Source: Streptomyces spinosisporus
Lineage (GTDB): Bacteria; Actinomycetota; Actinomycetes; Streptomycetales; Streptomycetaceae
DNA: 64,000 nucleotides
Reading direction: 5' to 3'
NCBI RefSeq assembly: GCF_022698145.1
Contig: NZ_JALDAX010000028.1
Location: forward strand, 1 to 64,000
The notes beneath the pieces were generated by a model. It worked only from the letters and a program-made list of their open reading frames with translations. It was not told the DNA's origin and ran no database searches. A program made the translations under genes and the position numbers. How positions within the stretch are numbered: the first letter of the stretch is position 1; each line of letters starts with the position of its first letter. Shown one piece after another: positions 36,504 to 45,223 of this stretch.

Positions 36504-37799
36504 CTACGACTCCGGAACCTGTGCCCGTTCGCCCGTGACCGGTGCGGCCGCGGAGGCGCCGATGGGCCCCTTGTATTTCGCCAGACGGAAGGGCCGCGCC
36601 CCGCCCGGCTCGGAAACAACCGCACCGACCCCGGGCGGCCCCGCACACCACAGGTGGTTGAGCCGCGGGCTCACGTACCGCTTGAAGGGCGTGGCCGTCA
36701 GCACGGTGCCATGGCCACCGATCCGGAGGATGGCCGGGACCCGGGCCTTCCGCCCGGACGAGGACCCGTCCTTGAGCCGCCACCCGTGCGCGGCCGCCCT
36801 CACGACCTCGCACTCCACCAGCCGCCAGGAATGCGTACTCAACACGCGGTGCATGCGCAGGGCCGTCACAAGTGCCCAGATATGGAAGGGCACGACGATC
36901 GGCACAAGCACGACAATCCTGACCATGATGGGAATGAACCCCTCATCGCCGCCGACCACGAGCAGGAGCGGAACGAGAACGAGCGCAGGCCAGACCGCAA
37001 AGAGAAGAACCATCTGCCGAACGACACGACGCCGAACGGCCTTGCCGGTGGGCGGGTGCTTGAGCGCTGGTTGGGAGGCCCAGGGAAGCCTTTCCGTTCC
37101 CTGATCGTTCACCTCATCCGCGGTGGGGGTGAACGGCGGCGTGTCCACACGCGCCCCAGCGCGGCGGGCGCGCTCGAGATCGGCCGGTGTTGCGCCCCAA
37201 CTGTCGGGCGCACACTGGATGTCGACCGCTGGACGCTGGTACAGGAAGTGAAGCCGCTTGGGCGCCCTGCCACCACGCCCCGGCGCGGCGACGACCGCGA
37301 GGAAGCGAGGGTCGCCGGCGAACCAGAGTGGTTCGATCTGCGCGCGGAGTCGAGGCCGGGTACGAGGACCGTCCAGGCGCCTCAGCCACCAGTAGGTCCG
37401 TGGATGCCTGATGAAGACCAACGGGACCTTCTCCTCGGCATCGGCCGGATTCCGGAACTCGAACCACATTCCGTCGTCCCGAGCCCCGGAGTGCTTGCCG
37501 AGCCCGCTCGGAACCCCTTCCAGGAACTGCCACGGATACGCGCGCAGCACCCGGCGCATCCGGAAAGCCTGTGGGAAGTAGGTGAACTGGACGCGGAAGC
37601 GGTAAAGGCCGTAGAGGGAGTACGGGATGAAGATCCACAAGATCCAGTTCGACGGGTAGGTCGAGTTCGACACAAAGAGGAGAGCGACCCAGACACCTGG
37701 CCAAGCGATCAACCCCACCACGTTCATGGCCATGTGCCGCATCCAGGCATTGCGTGTCGGTGGATGGTCCCAGGCCGTGGGGCAGGTGGGGGATTGCAC
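36504..37799 (-). CDS. Membrane protein with two copies of a two-helix module
   Basis: A 431-residue protein of unknown function. Two halves look alike. The first (1-225) has two membrane helices (about 24-72) then RMRRVLRAYPWQFLEG and PLWFAGDPRFLAVVAAPGRG. The second (about 250-431) has two helices, then RMHRVLSTHSWRLVECEVVR and HLWCAGPPGVGAVVSEPGGA. A third copy forms the 209-residue neighbour upstream. The start is GTG at 37799 with GAAGGAAG upstream. Last gene of the T7SS-like operon. Role unknown. Confidence 0.82.
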   Translation of the reverse strand: MQSPTCPTAWDHPPTRNAWMRHMAMNVVGLIAWPGVWVALLFVSNSTYPSNWILWIFIPYSLYGLYRFRVQFTYFPQAFRMRRVLRAYPWQFLEGVPSGLGKHSGARDDGMWFEFRNPADAEEKVPLVFIRHPRTYWWLRRLDGPRTRPRLRAQIEPLWFAGDPRFLAVVAAPGRGGRAPKRLHFLYQRPAVDIQCAPDSWGATPADLERARRAGARVDTPPFTPTADEVNDQGTERLPWASQPALKHPPTGKAVRRRVVRQMVLLFAVWPALVLVPLLLVVGGDEGFIPIMVRIVVLVPIVVPFHIWALVTALRMHRVLSTHSWRLVECEVVRAAAHGWRLKDGSSSGRKARVPAILRIGGHGTVLTATPFKRYVSPRLNHLWCAGPPGVGAVVSEPGGARPFRLAKYKGPIGASAAAPVTGERAQVPES

Positions 37800-37854
37800 G
37801 ATGCTTCCTTCTTCGTCTGGTCCGGGGGATCGGAGGTACGGCAACTCGTCGGCC

Positions 37855-38484
37855 TCAAATGCGGACGCCGGCACGGCGGGCACGGTGCAGTGCCTCACCG
37901 GCCGCCTCGTGGACGTCTGTGCGGAAACGTGAGCCCTTGCTGGGGTGCTGGTACAGGAGAAAGAGGCGCCCCGGCCCTGGGGCCGCCAGGACACCGGCGA
38001 AACGAACGTCACCGGCGAACCAGATTTCGGCCACCTGGGCCTTCTTCTGCGGCTTCACCCCGGGGCCCAGCCGACGCCGCCACCATGGTGAGCGGACATG
38101 GCCGTGCAGGATGATGGCGACCTGGTCATCAGGACGTTCCGGATTGGGCAGCTTCAACCAGACGTCGCCGCTCTTCGCCCCGGGTACTCCCCCGATGCCG
38201 CTCTCCGGGCTTGCGTACGCCTGCCACGCGTACTCCTTGAGAATGCGTCGGATCTGGAACGCCTCGGTGACGTACCGGTATTGGAGAACCGTTCGGTAGG
38301 CCGCGTACAGCAGGGGAACGAAGCAGAGCCACACCGGCCATTGCGCTCCCACGATGAGGAGCAGGGACCCGATACAGGTCAATGGCCACAGGACTTGGCC
38401 GAGGACCGCCCAGGTAAACAGCCTCGTCCAGGCACTGCGGCTGTCCGGGTCGTCCCAGGCTGTCGGCGAGTGGGAGGCACTCAT
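37855..38484 (-). CDS. Single-copy paralogue of the two-helix membrane module
   Basis: A 209-residue membrane protein related to the first half of the next gene: the shared SPTAWDDPDSRSAWTR opening, two helices (about 27-70), FQIRRILKEYAWQAY, and IWFAGDVRFAGVLAAPGPGR. The C-terminal portion is cytoplasmic or surface exposed depending on topology, which cannot be fixed here. It starts one base after the previous gene's stop codon (38486-38488), so coupling is tight. Function unknown. Confidence 0.82.
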   Translation of the reverse strand: MSASHSPTAWDDPDSRSAWTRLFTWAVLGQVLWPLTCIGSLLLIVGAQWPVWLCFVPLLYAAYRTVLQYRYVTEAFQIRRILKEYAWQAYASPESGIGGVPGAKSGDVWLKLPNPERPDDQVAIILHGHVRSPWWRRRLGPGVKPQKKAQVAEIWFAGDVRFAGVLAAPGPGRLFLLYQHPSKGSRFRTDVHEAAGEALHRARRAGVRI

Positions 38485-38485
38485 G

Positions 38486-39148
38486 TCATTCCTTGTCGGA
38501 TTCCGGCGAAAACGGGGTATCGAAGCTCACCAGAAAGGCGATCTCACGAAGCAGTGCGCGATAGTGCTCCGCCCGCTCCACCGCGGGCGTCGCAAGGTTC
38601 AGGATGGCGAGACGTTCACCGTCCGGGTAGGGCACATACGCGCTGACCTGGAGCAGTCGCTCCCCCAGACCCGAACCCGGCGCCACCGTATGCGTCTCCA
38701 CCAATGACCCCGGACCACACGGAAGTTCAAGCAACTCCATGTTTACGGCGTTCTCAGCGCTTGCCGCCATGCGGGCGGCCATGATGCTACGCGGCGCCCA
38801 GGGCAGCCGCCGCCACGCGAGCGTGAAAAGCGACAGCAGCAGCCTGCCATCGCCCTCGTCGTCCGTGTGCAGCCCTACCGAACACTGAATGACCCCCGTC
38901 TCCACCAGTACGTGCATCATCCGCCGAACGGGAGCGAGCATCGCCGCAAGTCGCTGCCGCTCCGTGGAGTTCCCGGAAGCTGCAAGAAGTGAGGAGAGGA
39001 CAGCTTCGCCGTCGGGCGTTCTGCCATCGTTCCCGGACGACATAAATTCTCTCGTCGGCAAGGGTGAGAATCCGGCGGGCAACGCGAACCAGATATCGGC
39101 ACCGGGCAACCGTGCTGAAGCGTCGGTGACGAAAGGAGTGGCGGTCAT
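38486..39148 (-). CDS. Hypothetical protein of the T7SS-like operon
   Basis: A 220-residue soluble protein without a signal peptide or membrane helix. Notable segments are PGADIWFALPAGFSPLPT, RMMHVLVETGVIQCSVGLHT and RLLQVSAYVPYPDGERLA. Similar genes are common next to WXG100/T7SS-type effector genes in Streptomyces, where they may be chaperones (EspG-like in role, not by recognised sequence). The start ATG overlaps the stop of the preceding gene by 4 nt (ATGA). Function unassigned. Confidence 0.78.
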   Translation of the reverse strand: MTATPFVTDASARLPGADIWFALPAGFSPLPTREFMSSGNDGRTPDGEAVLSSLLAASGNSTERQRLAAMLAPVRRMMHVLVETGVIQCSVGLHTDDEGDGRLLLSLFTLAWRRLPWAPRSIMAARMAASAENAVNMELLELPCGPGSLVETHTVAPGSGLGERLLQVSAYVPYPDGERLAILNLATPAVERAEHYRALLREIAFLVSFDTPFSPESDKE

Positions 39149-40533
39149 GACACTGCCTCGGCTCCTCGGACCAGGTATCTGACTACTCCGGATGCGCCCG
39201 TGAGGTCGATTCCAGCGGTTCTTGCCCCGTCCAGGACGCTGGTGGTGACCTTCACGCCGTCGCTGTCCAATGCGTCGTAGGCACTTCCGACCAGTCCGGT
39301 GGCTGACGTGCCGGCACCCAACCAGGTCGCGGCTTTCTCCACCTTCGGAAGGACGCTGTCAGTCTGCGCGCCGAAGACCCTGAACTTCTCCAGCAGGCCA
39401 GGGGCTTCGGAGATGGCCGTGGCCTCCTCCTTCACCGAAGTTCCGATGGCGGCGATCCGTTGCCCGATGGAGAGGGTGCCCTCTGTCGTTGCTGCAGCCG
39501 CGCGGATGGCTGCAGGGGCCCTCAAGCCGCCCTTCACGACAGCTCCCAGGCCTGGGACGACTCCGAGGATGTCACCTGTCACACCCAGCACATTGCTCCA
39601 GAAGTCGAGGTCGAGTTCTCCCTTGGAGAATCCGTCCCACAACGACGCCCGCACCGCGGGATCGCTCAAGCGCAGATAGAGTGCCGCTCCGCTCAGCACC
39701 GCTGCGGCCACTAGCAGTACTGCTCCTGCAACGGGCCCGAGGGCGAACAGGGCGATGACCCCCAGGATTGCCGCGCAGCCGCTGAGAATGTCCTCCAGAT
39801 TGTCGTCCACCCAGTTCGAGAAGTTATCCCACGCCCCCGGCTCGTCCGGTGCTAGTTTCCCTGTGGAGTCGCGGATCATCTTCGCTCTGTGCCGGGCTGC
39901 GCGTTCGTGCTCCTCGGCGAGTGAGCGAGCCCTGCGCAATACGTCATCCAGATCGTGCTGTGCTGTGGTGACGGCAGCGTTCGCCTTGGTCAGGTGTGAC
40001 TTGGCCTCGTCGTAGGCTCGTCCTTCACCCTTGTCCAGGGCCGGTGCACGCTTCGCTCTGCCTGCGTTCCGGCGAGCACTGTCCAGGACCTCACGAGCGT
40101 TCTTCGCCTCGCCCTCCAGCTTCTTCGCACGCCTTTGGAAGTCCTCCAACTCCTCAGTCCACTGGCGAAGTTGTTTGGCGGCTTTGCCCACCGAGCGGGC
40201 TCCCGTACGCAGGTTGGTCGGAAGTGGGCCGTCCTCCAACTGCTGACGAAAGGCGACGGCCGCATCTCCCTCCCAGTAGCTGCCGTCGAGCAGCCTTGTG
40301 ACCTTGGAGTGAGCCTTCTGCATTTCATCGACACAGCTGGTCAGTTTGCGGTGGAGCGTTCGCACCACTTCTGTATCGCCCGGAGCCGGATTGAAGCCAA
40401 GGTGCGGGTATGCGGAATTGCTGACACCAGGATCCGTCTGCAATCCCTGCGGGCGGTTCAGGTCCGCAAGGGTGTTGCTGTGCCGCGACTCCTCAGGGGA
40501 CAGAACGCCGCCGTCTCCAACGGGAGTGGTCAC
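39145..40533 (-). CDS. Putative T7SS-secreted protein with WXG motif and membrane helices
   Basis: A 462-residue protein. The N-terminal domain (about 40-150) matches the Streptomyces T7SS-type secretion signal: YPHLGFNPAPGDTEVVR, a helix, YWEGDAAVAFR (the WXG turn) and another long helix. A coiled coil (to about 240) precedes two or three hydrophobic segments (about 250-290) and a Gly/Ala-rich C-terminus. No toxin domain is recognised. The start is GTG at 40533, overlapping the stop of the WXG-like gene (GTGA). Probably exported by an ESX-type machine encoded elsewhere, as no EccC or EccD gene is present in the window. Confidence 0.82.
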   Translation of the reverse strand: MTTPVGDGGVLSPEESRHSNTLADLNRPQGLQTDPGVSNSAYPHLGFNPAPGDTEVVRTLHRKLTSCVDEMQKAHSKVTRLLDGSYWEGDAAVAFRQQLEDGPLPTNLRTGARSVGKAAKQLRQWTEELEDFQRRAKKLEGEAKNAREVLDSARRNAGRAKRAPALDKGEGRAYDEAKSHLTKANAAVTTAQHDLDDVLRRARSLAEEHERAARHRAKMIRDSTGKLAPDEPGAWDNFSNWVDDNLEDILSGCAAILGVIALFALGPVAGAVLLVAAAVLSGAALYLRLSDPAVRASLWDGFSKGELDLDFWSNVLGVTGDILGVVPGLGAVVKGGLRAPAAIRAAAATTEGTLSIGQRIAAIGTSVKEEATAISEAPGLLEKFRVFGAQTDSVLPKVEKAATWLGAGTSATGLVGSAYDALDSDGVKVTTSVLDGARTAGIDLTGASGVVRYLVRGAEAVS

Positions 40534-40841
40534 GTCTTCGCCCCCTTCCGCATCGCCTTCTGCAGAGCCTTCTCCAAGGCCACATCCACCTCATGGAAGT
40601 CGTTCTTGGCCTGCTGTGTGATGTCGGTGAGCTTCTCGATCTGCTCAGCGATCTCCTTGGTGCCGTAGTGCCAGTCCTCCTGGAACTGGTCACAGGCCTC
40701 GTCCAGATCGTCCGTGCCGAGGCCCTCGATGCTCGAGTCGCGCAAGGCCTTCTGCAGCGCCACGAACGAATTCTTGGCCTTGGTCAAGTCCTTGAAGAAC
40801 TTGTCCAGTTCAGTACCGTCGACCTTCAACCGCTCTGCCAT
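40530..40841 (-). CDS. WXG100-like small protein
   Basis: A 103-residue all-helical protein of ESAT-6-like size: two long helices joined by a turn with W-H-Y-G (EDWHYGTKEIAEQ), a WxxG variant of the WXG turn. The N-terminal part (LKVDGTELDKFFKDLTKAKN) and the heptad patterns fit the four-helix-bundle partner of T7SS substrates. It is the first small gene of the operon and overlaps the effector-like gene by 4 nt, as is usual for partner/substrate pairs. Confidence 0.8.
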   Translation of the reverse strand: MAERLKVDGTELDKFFKDLTKAKNSFVALQKALRDSSIEGLGTDDLDEACDQFQEDWHYGTKEIAEQIEKLTDITQQAKNDFHEVDVALEKALQKAMRKGAKT

Positions 40842-40875
40842 GTGAATCCCCCGGGTGCGCTTGCGAATGCCGCGT

Positions 40876-41901
40876 TCAGCGGTTGACAGCCTGAATCTCC
40901 TGCACCGGTACGGCGGTGGTAGTGGCGAAGGTGCCGTTCGGCAGGTCGCCGCCCGTGCCGCCCGTCCCCCTCCAGGTGATCTGCCAGGTCAGAGTCGCCT
41001 TGAGAGGGTAGGACCCGTCGCCCGACGACCTCAGGTACGTCACACCGCAGGGCGGCGTCCGACGGGCCTTTCCCTTCGCGTACGGCTCACCGATCGAACC
41101 GTTGTCGTTGATCGCGCGCTCACCCGAGCCGGGGAGGGTTGCCGCGTCGTCCGTGCCGGGATCGATGTGCAGGCTCACCGGCTTGGCGGTCGTGGTCGCC
41201 CACAAGCCGGTGCCGGGCAGGACGGCCGTGGCGGACACGGGCGTGTAAGCGGCTTTGTCCAGCCATACCCAAGTGGGGGCGTTCACCGTCGACTTGCGTT
41301 TCGGAGCAGTGGAGATTTTCGTGGCGGGCACCGTGGTCCGCTGGTAGGCGAGGCCCGCAAGGGTCTTGGTGTCGATGGCCTGGGGAACGTCCGGGTTCTC
41401 ACCGCTGTTCACCCAGAAAGGATCACGCGTGCAGGCATTGGCGGCGGGTTCGTCCTTCATCTCCGGGTTCTTCACAGCCACCCACCACATCCCCTTGCCG
41501 TTCTTGTCCGCGTTGAAGTCCTTGTACGGGTGACCGTCCTTGTAGCGGGACTTGACGTCCTGGATGCGCCCAGGCGCTCCGCCGGCCGACTGGTAGATCG
41601 ACCACTGGGCTTCCATGTAGGTCTTGAAGTCCTTGGCCTCCCAGTACGGCTCGTACCAGCAGGCCGGCGGTTCCCAGTCCACGGACGCGGAGGTGATGGG
41701 GCCGCCGCCTTTCGACGTGGTTTGGCCATCCACCCTGAAGCTGACACGGGACTCGAGGGCCAGACCCGAGGTAGTGCCCGACGTCTTGGATGTCTGGGCG
41801 CCGCTGCCTCCGAAGTCCCCGGCCGCGGCCGGGTGCGTGCCGAGAACCCACGCGGTGGCGATGAGGGCCGTCGCCGCCCCGCGCCGCGTCAGGGCCGACA
41901 C
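40876..41901 (-). CDS. Secreted protein of unknown function
   Basis: A 341-residue exported protein. It begins VSALTRRGAATALIATAWVL with AAA at the likely signal cleavage site, followed by a beta-rich, Trp/Tyr/Thr-rich ectodomain (FKTYMEAQWSIYQSAGGAPG, WVWLDKAAYTPVSATAVLPG, GVTYLRSSGDG, LTWQITWRGTGG). It has several Cys for disulfides. The start is GTG at 41901, which overlaps the upstream lipoprotein gene by 13 nt. It resembles proteins found near Tad or T7SS loci of Streptomyces; no domain is recognised. Confidence 0.78.
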   Translation of the reverse strand: MSALTRRGAATALIATAWVLGTHPAAAGDFGGSGAQTSKTSGTTSGLALESRVSFRVDGQTTSKGGGPITSASVDWEPPACWYEPYWEAKDFKTYMEAQWSIYQSAGGAPGRIQDVKSRYKDGHPYKDFNADKNGKGMWWVAVKNPEMKDEPAANACTRDPFWVNSGENPDVPQAIDTKTLAGLAYQRTTVPATKISTAPKRKSTVNAPTWVWLDKAAYTPVSATAVLPGTGLWATTTAKPVSLHIDPGTDDAATLPGSGERAINDNGSIGEPYAKGKARRTPPCGVTYLRSSGDGSYPLKATLTWQITWRGTGGTGGDLPNGTFATTTAVPVQEIQAVNR

Positions 41902-42542
41902 TTCTGCGACCCCCGGTCTTCGGAGAGGTCCCAGATCTGCCAGACGCCGGCCTTGTCCTTCTTCATGCCTGCGTTGTAGAAGACGTAGCTGTCGGACGAG
42001 GTCGTCGTGCCCTGCCGCTTGCCCGACTTGCGGTCCTTGAGGTCCGCCTTGCTTTCGTCCACGCAGTACGTCATGGCAGCCGACGCCTTGTCGAACACCG
42101 TCACCCGGCGGTCGTAGTAGCGCAGGGTCCCCGCCCAGCTGACGTTCTTGGCGATGTTGCTCTTGGCGTAGTCGTAGACACCTGTCAGAGCGGCGCCGGT
42201 GTAGTAGAAGCCCATACCGGACTTCTTCAGATTGCCGTAGGCCATCGCCTGCCACACGGTGCTGACGGCCCGCGCGTTGTCCGCCAGAACCGCGTCCTTG
42301 ATGGCATCGCCGGTCTGCTGACCCTCAAAGACCATCTTCATGTCGTCGGGGAGCTTGATCTCCGGCCGGTCGCTACCGTCCGCCGAAGCGGACACCGAGG
42401 GCGAGGCCGAGTTCGTGGCGCCGGTGTCGGCACCCGCGATCTTGTCGGAGGACGAGTCGTCTCCCTCCGAGCCACAAGCTGTCAGCAACAGAGCCGCGGA
42501 CACAGTGAGCGCGGCTGTCACCAACTGGGCGTGGCGGTTCAC
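41889..42542 (-). CDS. Lipoprotein of unknown function
   Basis: A 217-residue exported lipoprotein: lipobox LTAC at 20-23 after a short basic N-terminus, followed by a Ser/Asp-rich linker and a folded domain (about 60-215) with AVSTVWQAMAYGNLKKSGMG and an NTF2/DUF-like alpha+beta pattern, ending in RGSQKCRP. It heads the six- to seven-gene minus-strand operon down to 36504. Its promoter must lie in 42543-42862. Function unknown. Confidence 0.82.
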   Translation of the reverse strand: MNRHAQLVTAALTVSAALLLTACGSEGDDSSSDKIAGADTGATNSASPSVSASADGSDRPEIKLPDDMKMVFEGQQTGDAIKDAVLADNARAVSTVWQAMAYGNLKKSGMGFYYTGAALTGVYDYAKSNIAKNVSWAGTLRYYDRRVTVFDKASAAMTYCVDESKADLKDRKSGKRQGTTTSSDSYVFYNAGMKKDKAGVWQIWDLSEDRGSQKCRP

Positions 42543-42862
42543 TCAGGACTCCTAGGGTGGGGGATAACTTGAGCGAACCAAAGCTATCGGTGGGGTCCGA
42601 GGCGACACCAACTGATGTATCTCCAAGATCAGGCGAGCCGAGCGCCACTTTCACCACAGTTGTGGGCTTTTGCCCCACACACCACGTGACTGGATCTCAC
42701 ACATCAAGTGACCAACAGCACGATCATGAACGCTGGTCGATCCCGCGGAGAGGGCGCACGTTTGCCACCGCGCGTTTCTGAATCAGTCGAAGGAGTGCTG
42801 TGGCAACGAGTCGGCCCGCCCCTCGGACCCTCGGGGGACGGGCCGTCGCGTGCTCCCTGTCG
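42543..42862 (-). other. Intergenic region with a hairpin terminator and the lipoprotein promoter
   Basis: The hairpin CGGCCCG (42812-42818) with CGGGCCG (42839-42845) lies 18-51 bases beyond the OmpA-like stop and probably terminates the flp operon. The rest, less GC-rich than average (about 42545-42720), should contain the promoter of the lipoprotein gene. A 74-codon plus-strand frame here lacks support. Confidence 0.5.
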
Positions 42863-43522
42863 TCAGCCCTCCGTACGCGGGAACGTGACCTCCACCCTCC
42901 GGTTCTTCTTCCGCCCCGCCTCCGTCGAGTTGTCGGCGATCGGGTACTGCTCGCCGTAGCCGCGGACCTCGAAGGTGATGTTCGGGTCGTTCAACTGCTG
43001 GTCCAGGACGTCCTGTACGGCGTTGGCGCGCTGGCGGGAGAGGACGTCGCCGTGGGCGGACGAGCCGAGGTTGTCGGTGAAGCCGAAGACGCGGACCTTT
43101 GTCGCCTTCTGGTTCTTGATCTCGTCGGCGATCGTCGCGATGCGCGACTTGGCCTCGCCACTGAGCTTGGCGCTGTCCTTGGGGAACAGGACTTCTGCCT
43201 GGAGGGCGAACGTGACGTCGGTGTTGGTGTCTTCTCGGCGCTCGTCGCCGCTTTGGTCTTCTACAACCGACTTGATGTCGAGGACCTTGGATGCCGCGAG
43301 GGTGGCGCCTTCGGGGAGCTTGAGGTCCGGGTCGTTGGGGTCGACCTTGACGGGAGCGGAGGCGGAGGCCTCGGTGCCCGGAGGGACGCTGGGGCTTGCG
43401 TCAGCGTGGGCCGCGGCCGCGCCGTAGAGGTTCGCGGCAACCATGACTGTCGCTGCGGTGACGGCAAGGGCGAGCCGCGGGGTCGTCGCTCGGCTGAGGG
43501 TACGGGTCATGGCCGGCCTCAC
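42863..43522 (-). CDS. OmpA-like peptidoglycan-binding secreted protein
   Basis: A 219-residue exported protein. The signal peptide covers about 1-41 (ALAVTAATVMVAANLYGAAA then AHADA). After a Pro/Asp-rich linker comes an OmpA-C domain (about 100-218) with RVFGFTDNLGSSAHGDVLSR and RANAVQDVLDQQL, which carries the conserved Asp and Arg that bind meso/LL-diaminopimelate peptides. It overlaps the preceding lipoprotein gene by 4 nt (GTGA). In this operon it may anchor the Flp apparatus to the wall, which is inference. Confidence 0.88.
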   Translation of the reverse strand: MRPAMTRTLSRATTPRLALAVTAATVMVAANLYGAAAAHADASPSVPPGTEASASAPVKVDPNDPDLKLPEGATLAASKVLDIKSVVEDQSGDERREDTNTDVTFALQAEVLFPKDSAKLSGEAKSRIATIADEIKNQKATKVRVFGFTDNLGSSAHGDVLSRQRANAVQDVLDQQLNDPNITFEVRGYGEQYPIADNSTEAGRKKNRRVEVTFPRTEG

Positions 43523-44097
43523 GCGGAGATCTTGATGCTGGCAGTGGAGAACGTCGGCAGCTGGAAGTCCACCTCGGCCGTGCTCGTCGGCGGCGCGGGG
43601 AACTGCATGAAGATGGAGACGGTGCCGCCCGCCTTCACGTCCTGGACACCGGTCGTGGTGAGCGGCCGCCCGTCCGTGTCCCGGAGCACGTAGTAGCGCT
43701 TCTTCCCCTTCGTGTCCACGAGGGTTGCCCCTCCGAAGGACTGACCGTTCTTCATGATCTCGGTCTCGTTGCCGGTGAGTTGGGACGAAAGGACCGCCGC
43801 CTCACTCCCGTCGTTCTTGAGCTCGCCGTTGATCGTGAGGAATCCGCCGGAATCCCGCGTGGCCGACGTGATCTTCAGGCTGAGGCCATCGGGACCCTTG
43901 AGTTCGGCCAGAGGTTCGTCCGACTGCCCTTCCTGAGCACTCGGATTGGATCCACCGTCCTTGGAGGCAGATGCCGAGGAATCGGGCTTCTTGTCGTCGC
44001 CTCCACTGCCGCAACCGGCCACACCGAGGGCCAGACCGGCCGCAACGGTCAACGCGACCATCCCCCTGCGGGCCTTCGAAGTGAACCGAATGCTCAT
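43519..44097 (-). CDS. Lipoprotein in the flp operon
   Basis: A 192-residue lipoprotein: basic N-terminus, hydrophobic stretch GMVALTVAAGLALG, lipobox with C27 in VAGCGSGGD, a Ser/Asp-rich linker, then a beta-sandwich-like domain (GLSLKITSATRDSGGFLTIN ... VSIFMQFPAPPTSTA). The start at MSIRFTSKARRG (44097) is preceded by AAGGAAA. It lies between the TadG-like gene and the OmpA-like gene and is a good candidate for a pilus-linked surface lipoprotein. Confidence 0.82.
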   Translation of the reverse strand: MSIRFTSKARRGMVALTVAAGLALGVAGCGSGGDDKKPDSSASASKDGGSNPSAQEGQSDEPLAELKGPDGLSLKITSATRDSGGFLTINGELKNDGSEAAVLSSQLTGNETEIMKNGQSFGGATLVDTKGKKRYYVLRDTDGRPLTTTGVQDVKAGGTVSIFMQFPAPPTSTAEVDFQLPTFSTASIKISA

Positions 44098-44128
44098 GCC
44101 TGTGTTTCCTTCTCCACTCGTCGTTCGC

Positions 44129-44737
44129 TTATGAATCGGCCAGATGGACGTCGAAGAGGTCCTCGGGTCCGGGCAGATCGGTGAGGTGCTCAGGGTCCAG
44201 ATCCCAGAACTTTCCGTCGGCGCAGGAGAGCCGGGGCAACACGTCACCCGCGTCCGACGCCGGGGGTTTGAATGTGCAGAGTGGCTCGATCACGGCAGTG
44301 GCATGTGCGTGCGCGTAGTGCGTCTCCGTACCAGGCACGATGGACTCGCCAACGGGCTTGTCGGCCTTCACATAGACCGTGTAGCTCAGGGACGACAGGT
44401 TCGGCACACAGGGAGCGGGACCGTTCAAGTGCGCGTCGTTCTGTGACGCCAGTTGGTATGCACGCCAGCAGCCATTGAGCACTGCCTTGTCACCGGTGAG
44501 GATCTCCTGCCACTTGCCCGGGTCGAGTACGTTCTGCACCCACAACTCGGCAAGATCGTCCCTGGTTTCCTGAGCCGCCGCGAGTGCCGCCGCGTCGGCG
44601 GCTGTCTGGGCACCGTTCCGATTCGCTGCGGCCTGGCCGACCGCGAAATAGGCGAACGCAAGAAAGAGCAGGCCCCCCACCACCGTGATGTAGATGGGGA
44701 AGGCCTGCCCTGCATCGCCGTACCGGCGAGCTCGCAT
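44129..44737 (-). CDS. TadG-like pilus assembly protein
   Basis: A 202-residue pseudopilin-like protein. The N-terminus GDAGQAFPIYITVVGGLLFL is a TadE/G-type helix, and a 25-residue membrane span is followed by the Tad-type QTAADAAALAAAQETRD segment. The extracytoplasmic domain has several Cys. Unlike Flp and TadE it lacks the Glu at +5. Start ATG at 44737 overlaps the flp stop by one nt (TGATG). Part of the minor-pilin/assembly set. Confidence 0.85.
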   Translation of the reverse strand: MRARRYGDAGQAFPIYITVVGGLLFLAFAYFAVGQAAANRNGAQTAADAAALAAAQETRDDLAELWVQNVLDPGKWQEILTGDKAVLNGCWRAYQLASQNDAHLNGPAPCVPNLSSLSYTVYVKADKPVGESIVPGTETHYAHAHATAVIEPLCTFKPPASDAGDVLPRLSCADGKFWDLDPEHLTDLPGPEDLFDVHLADS

Positions 44738-44970
44738 CAAGGAGCGACCTTGGCGATCTGCGCCTTGATCTTGTCGAGAATCGTCTTGCCGAGATCCGTG
44801 CCGGTGATCGCCAGAACGATCGCCACGACCACCGCGATGATGCCCAGATACTCGACCGCCGTCTGGCCCTTGTCGCCTCCACGACGCCGAATCGCGTCGA
44901 CCGTGGTGTTCTTCCAGCCGTTCACCCGTACCTGGGTCGCCACCGCAGTCTTCAGCATCAGGTCGCTCAT
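44737..44970 (-). CDS. flp: Flp-type pilin subunit
   Basis: A 77-residue pilin. A 35-residue leader ends at G35, followed by Q36-TAV-E40-Y41 and a hydrophobic helix (YLGIIAVVVAIVLAITGT), then LGKTILDKIKAQIAKV. The G-x4-E-Y pattern is the Flp class III signal, cut by prepilin peptidase between G35 and Q36. GGAGGGG lies 6 nt before the ATG at 44970. It is the first gene of the unit flp, tadG-like, lipoprotein, OmpA-like, and is preceded by a 12-base-spaced GGCCCA array. Confidence 0.93.
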   Translation of the reverse strand: MSDLMLKTAVATQVRVNGWKNTTVDAIRRRGGDKGQTAVEYLGIIAVVVAIVLAITGTDLGKTILDKIKAQIAKVAP

Positions 44971-45114
44971 AGTGTTCCCCTCCGGATTCGGCCGGCCGCT
45001 CACCGGCCGACTGCTGCGTGTCTGTGTCGTTCGCGTAACCGGCTTCCTCCTTGCCGGTGCCGCTTTCGACACGAGAAACGTACGGCGGAACACCTCGCCC
45101 ATCAGAGGGTCCCA

Positions 45115-45183
45115 GGGCCCAATCACGGGCCCAAAGAGAGGCCCAGCCGACATGTTGGGCCCGCGCGTCCGCGGACTGGGTCC
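45115..45183. promoter_or_regulatory. Iterated GGCCCA array upstream of flp
   Basis: GGCCCA begins at 45116, 45128 and 45140 (exact 12-base spacing), with GGGCCC also at 45115, 45127 and 45157 (TGGGCCC, 45156). It lies about 145-190 bases upstream of the flp ATG, between flp and the response regulator gene. Read along flp transcription it is TGGGCC, the same orientation as the array at 55087-55150 relative to its gene. Candidate operator of the local two-component system. Confidence 0.6.
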
Positions 45184-45223
45184 GCAGGCCCAGCTGCACG
45201 ATCCCCCGCACCGTCACCCCCGC

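Noticed and set aside
42557..42781. 74-codon plus-strand frame in the gap before the OmpA-like gene
   Set aside because: No Shine-Dalgarno, weak codon bias, and it overlaps the probable promoter of the lipoprotein gene.
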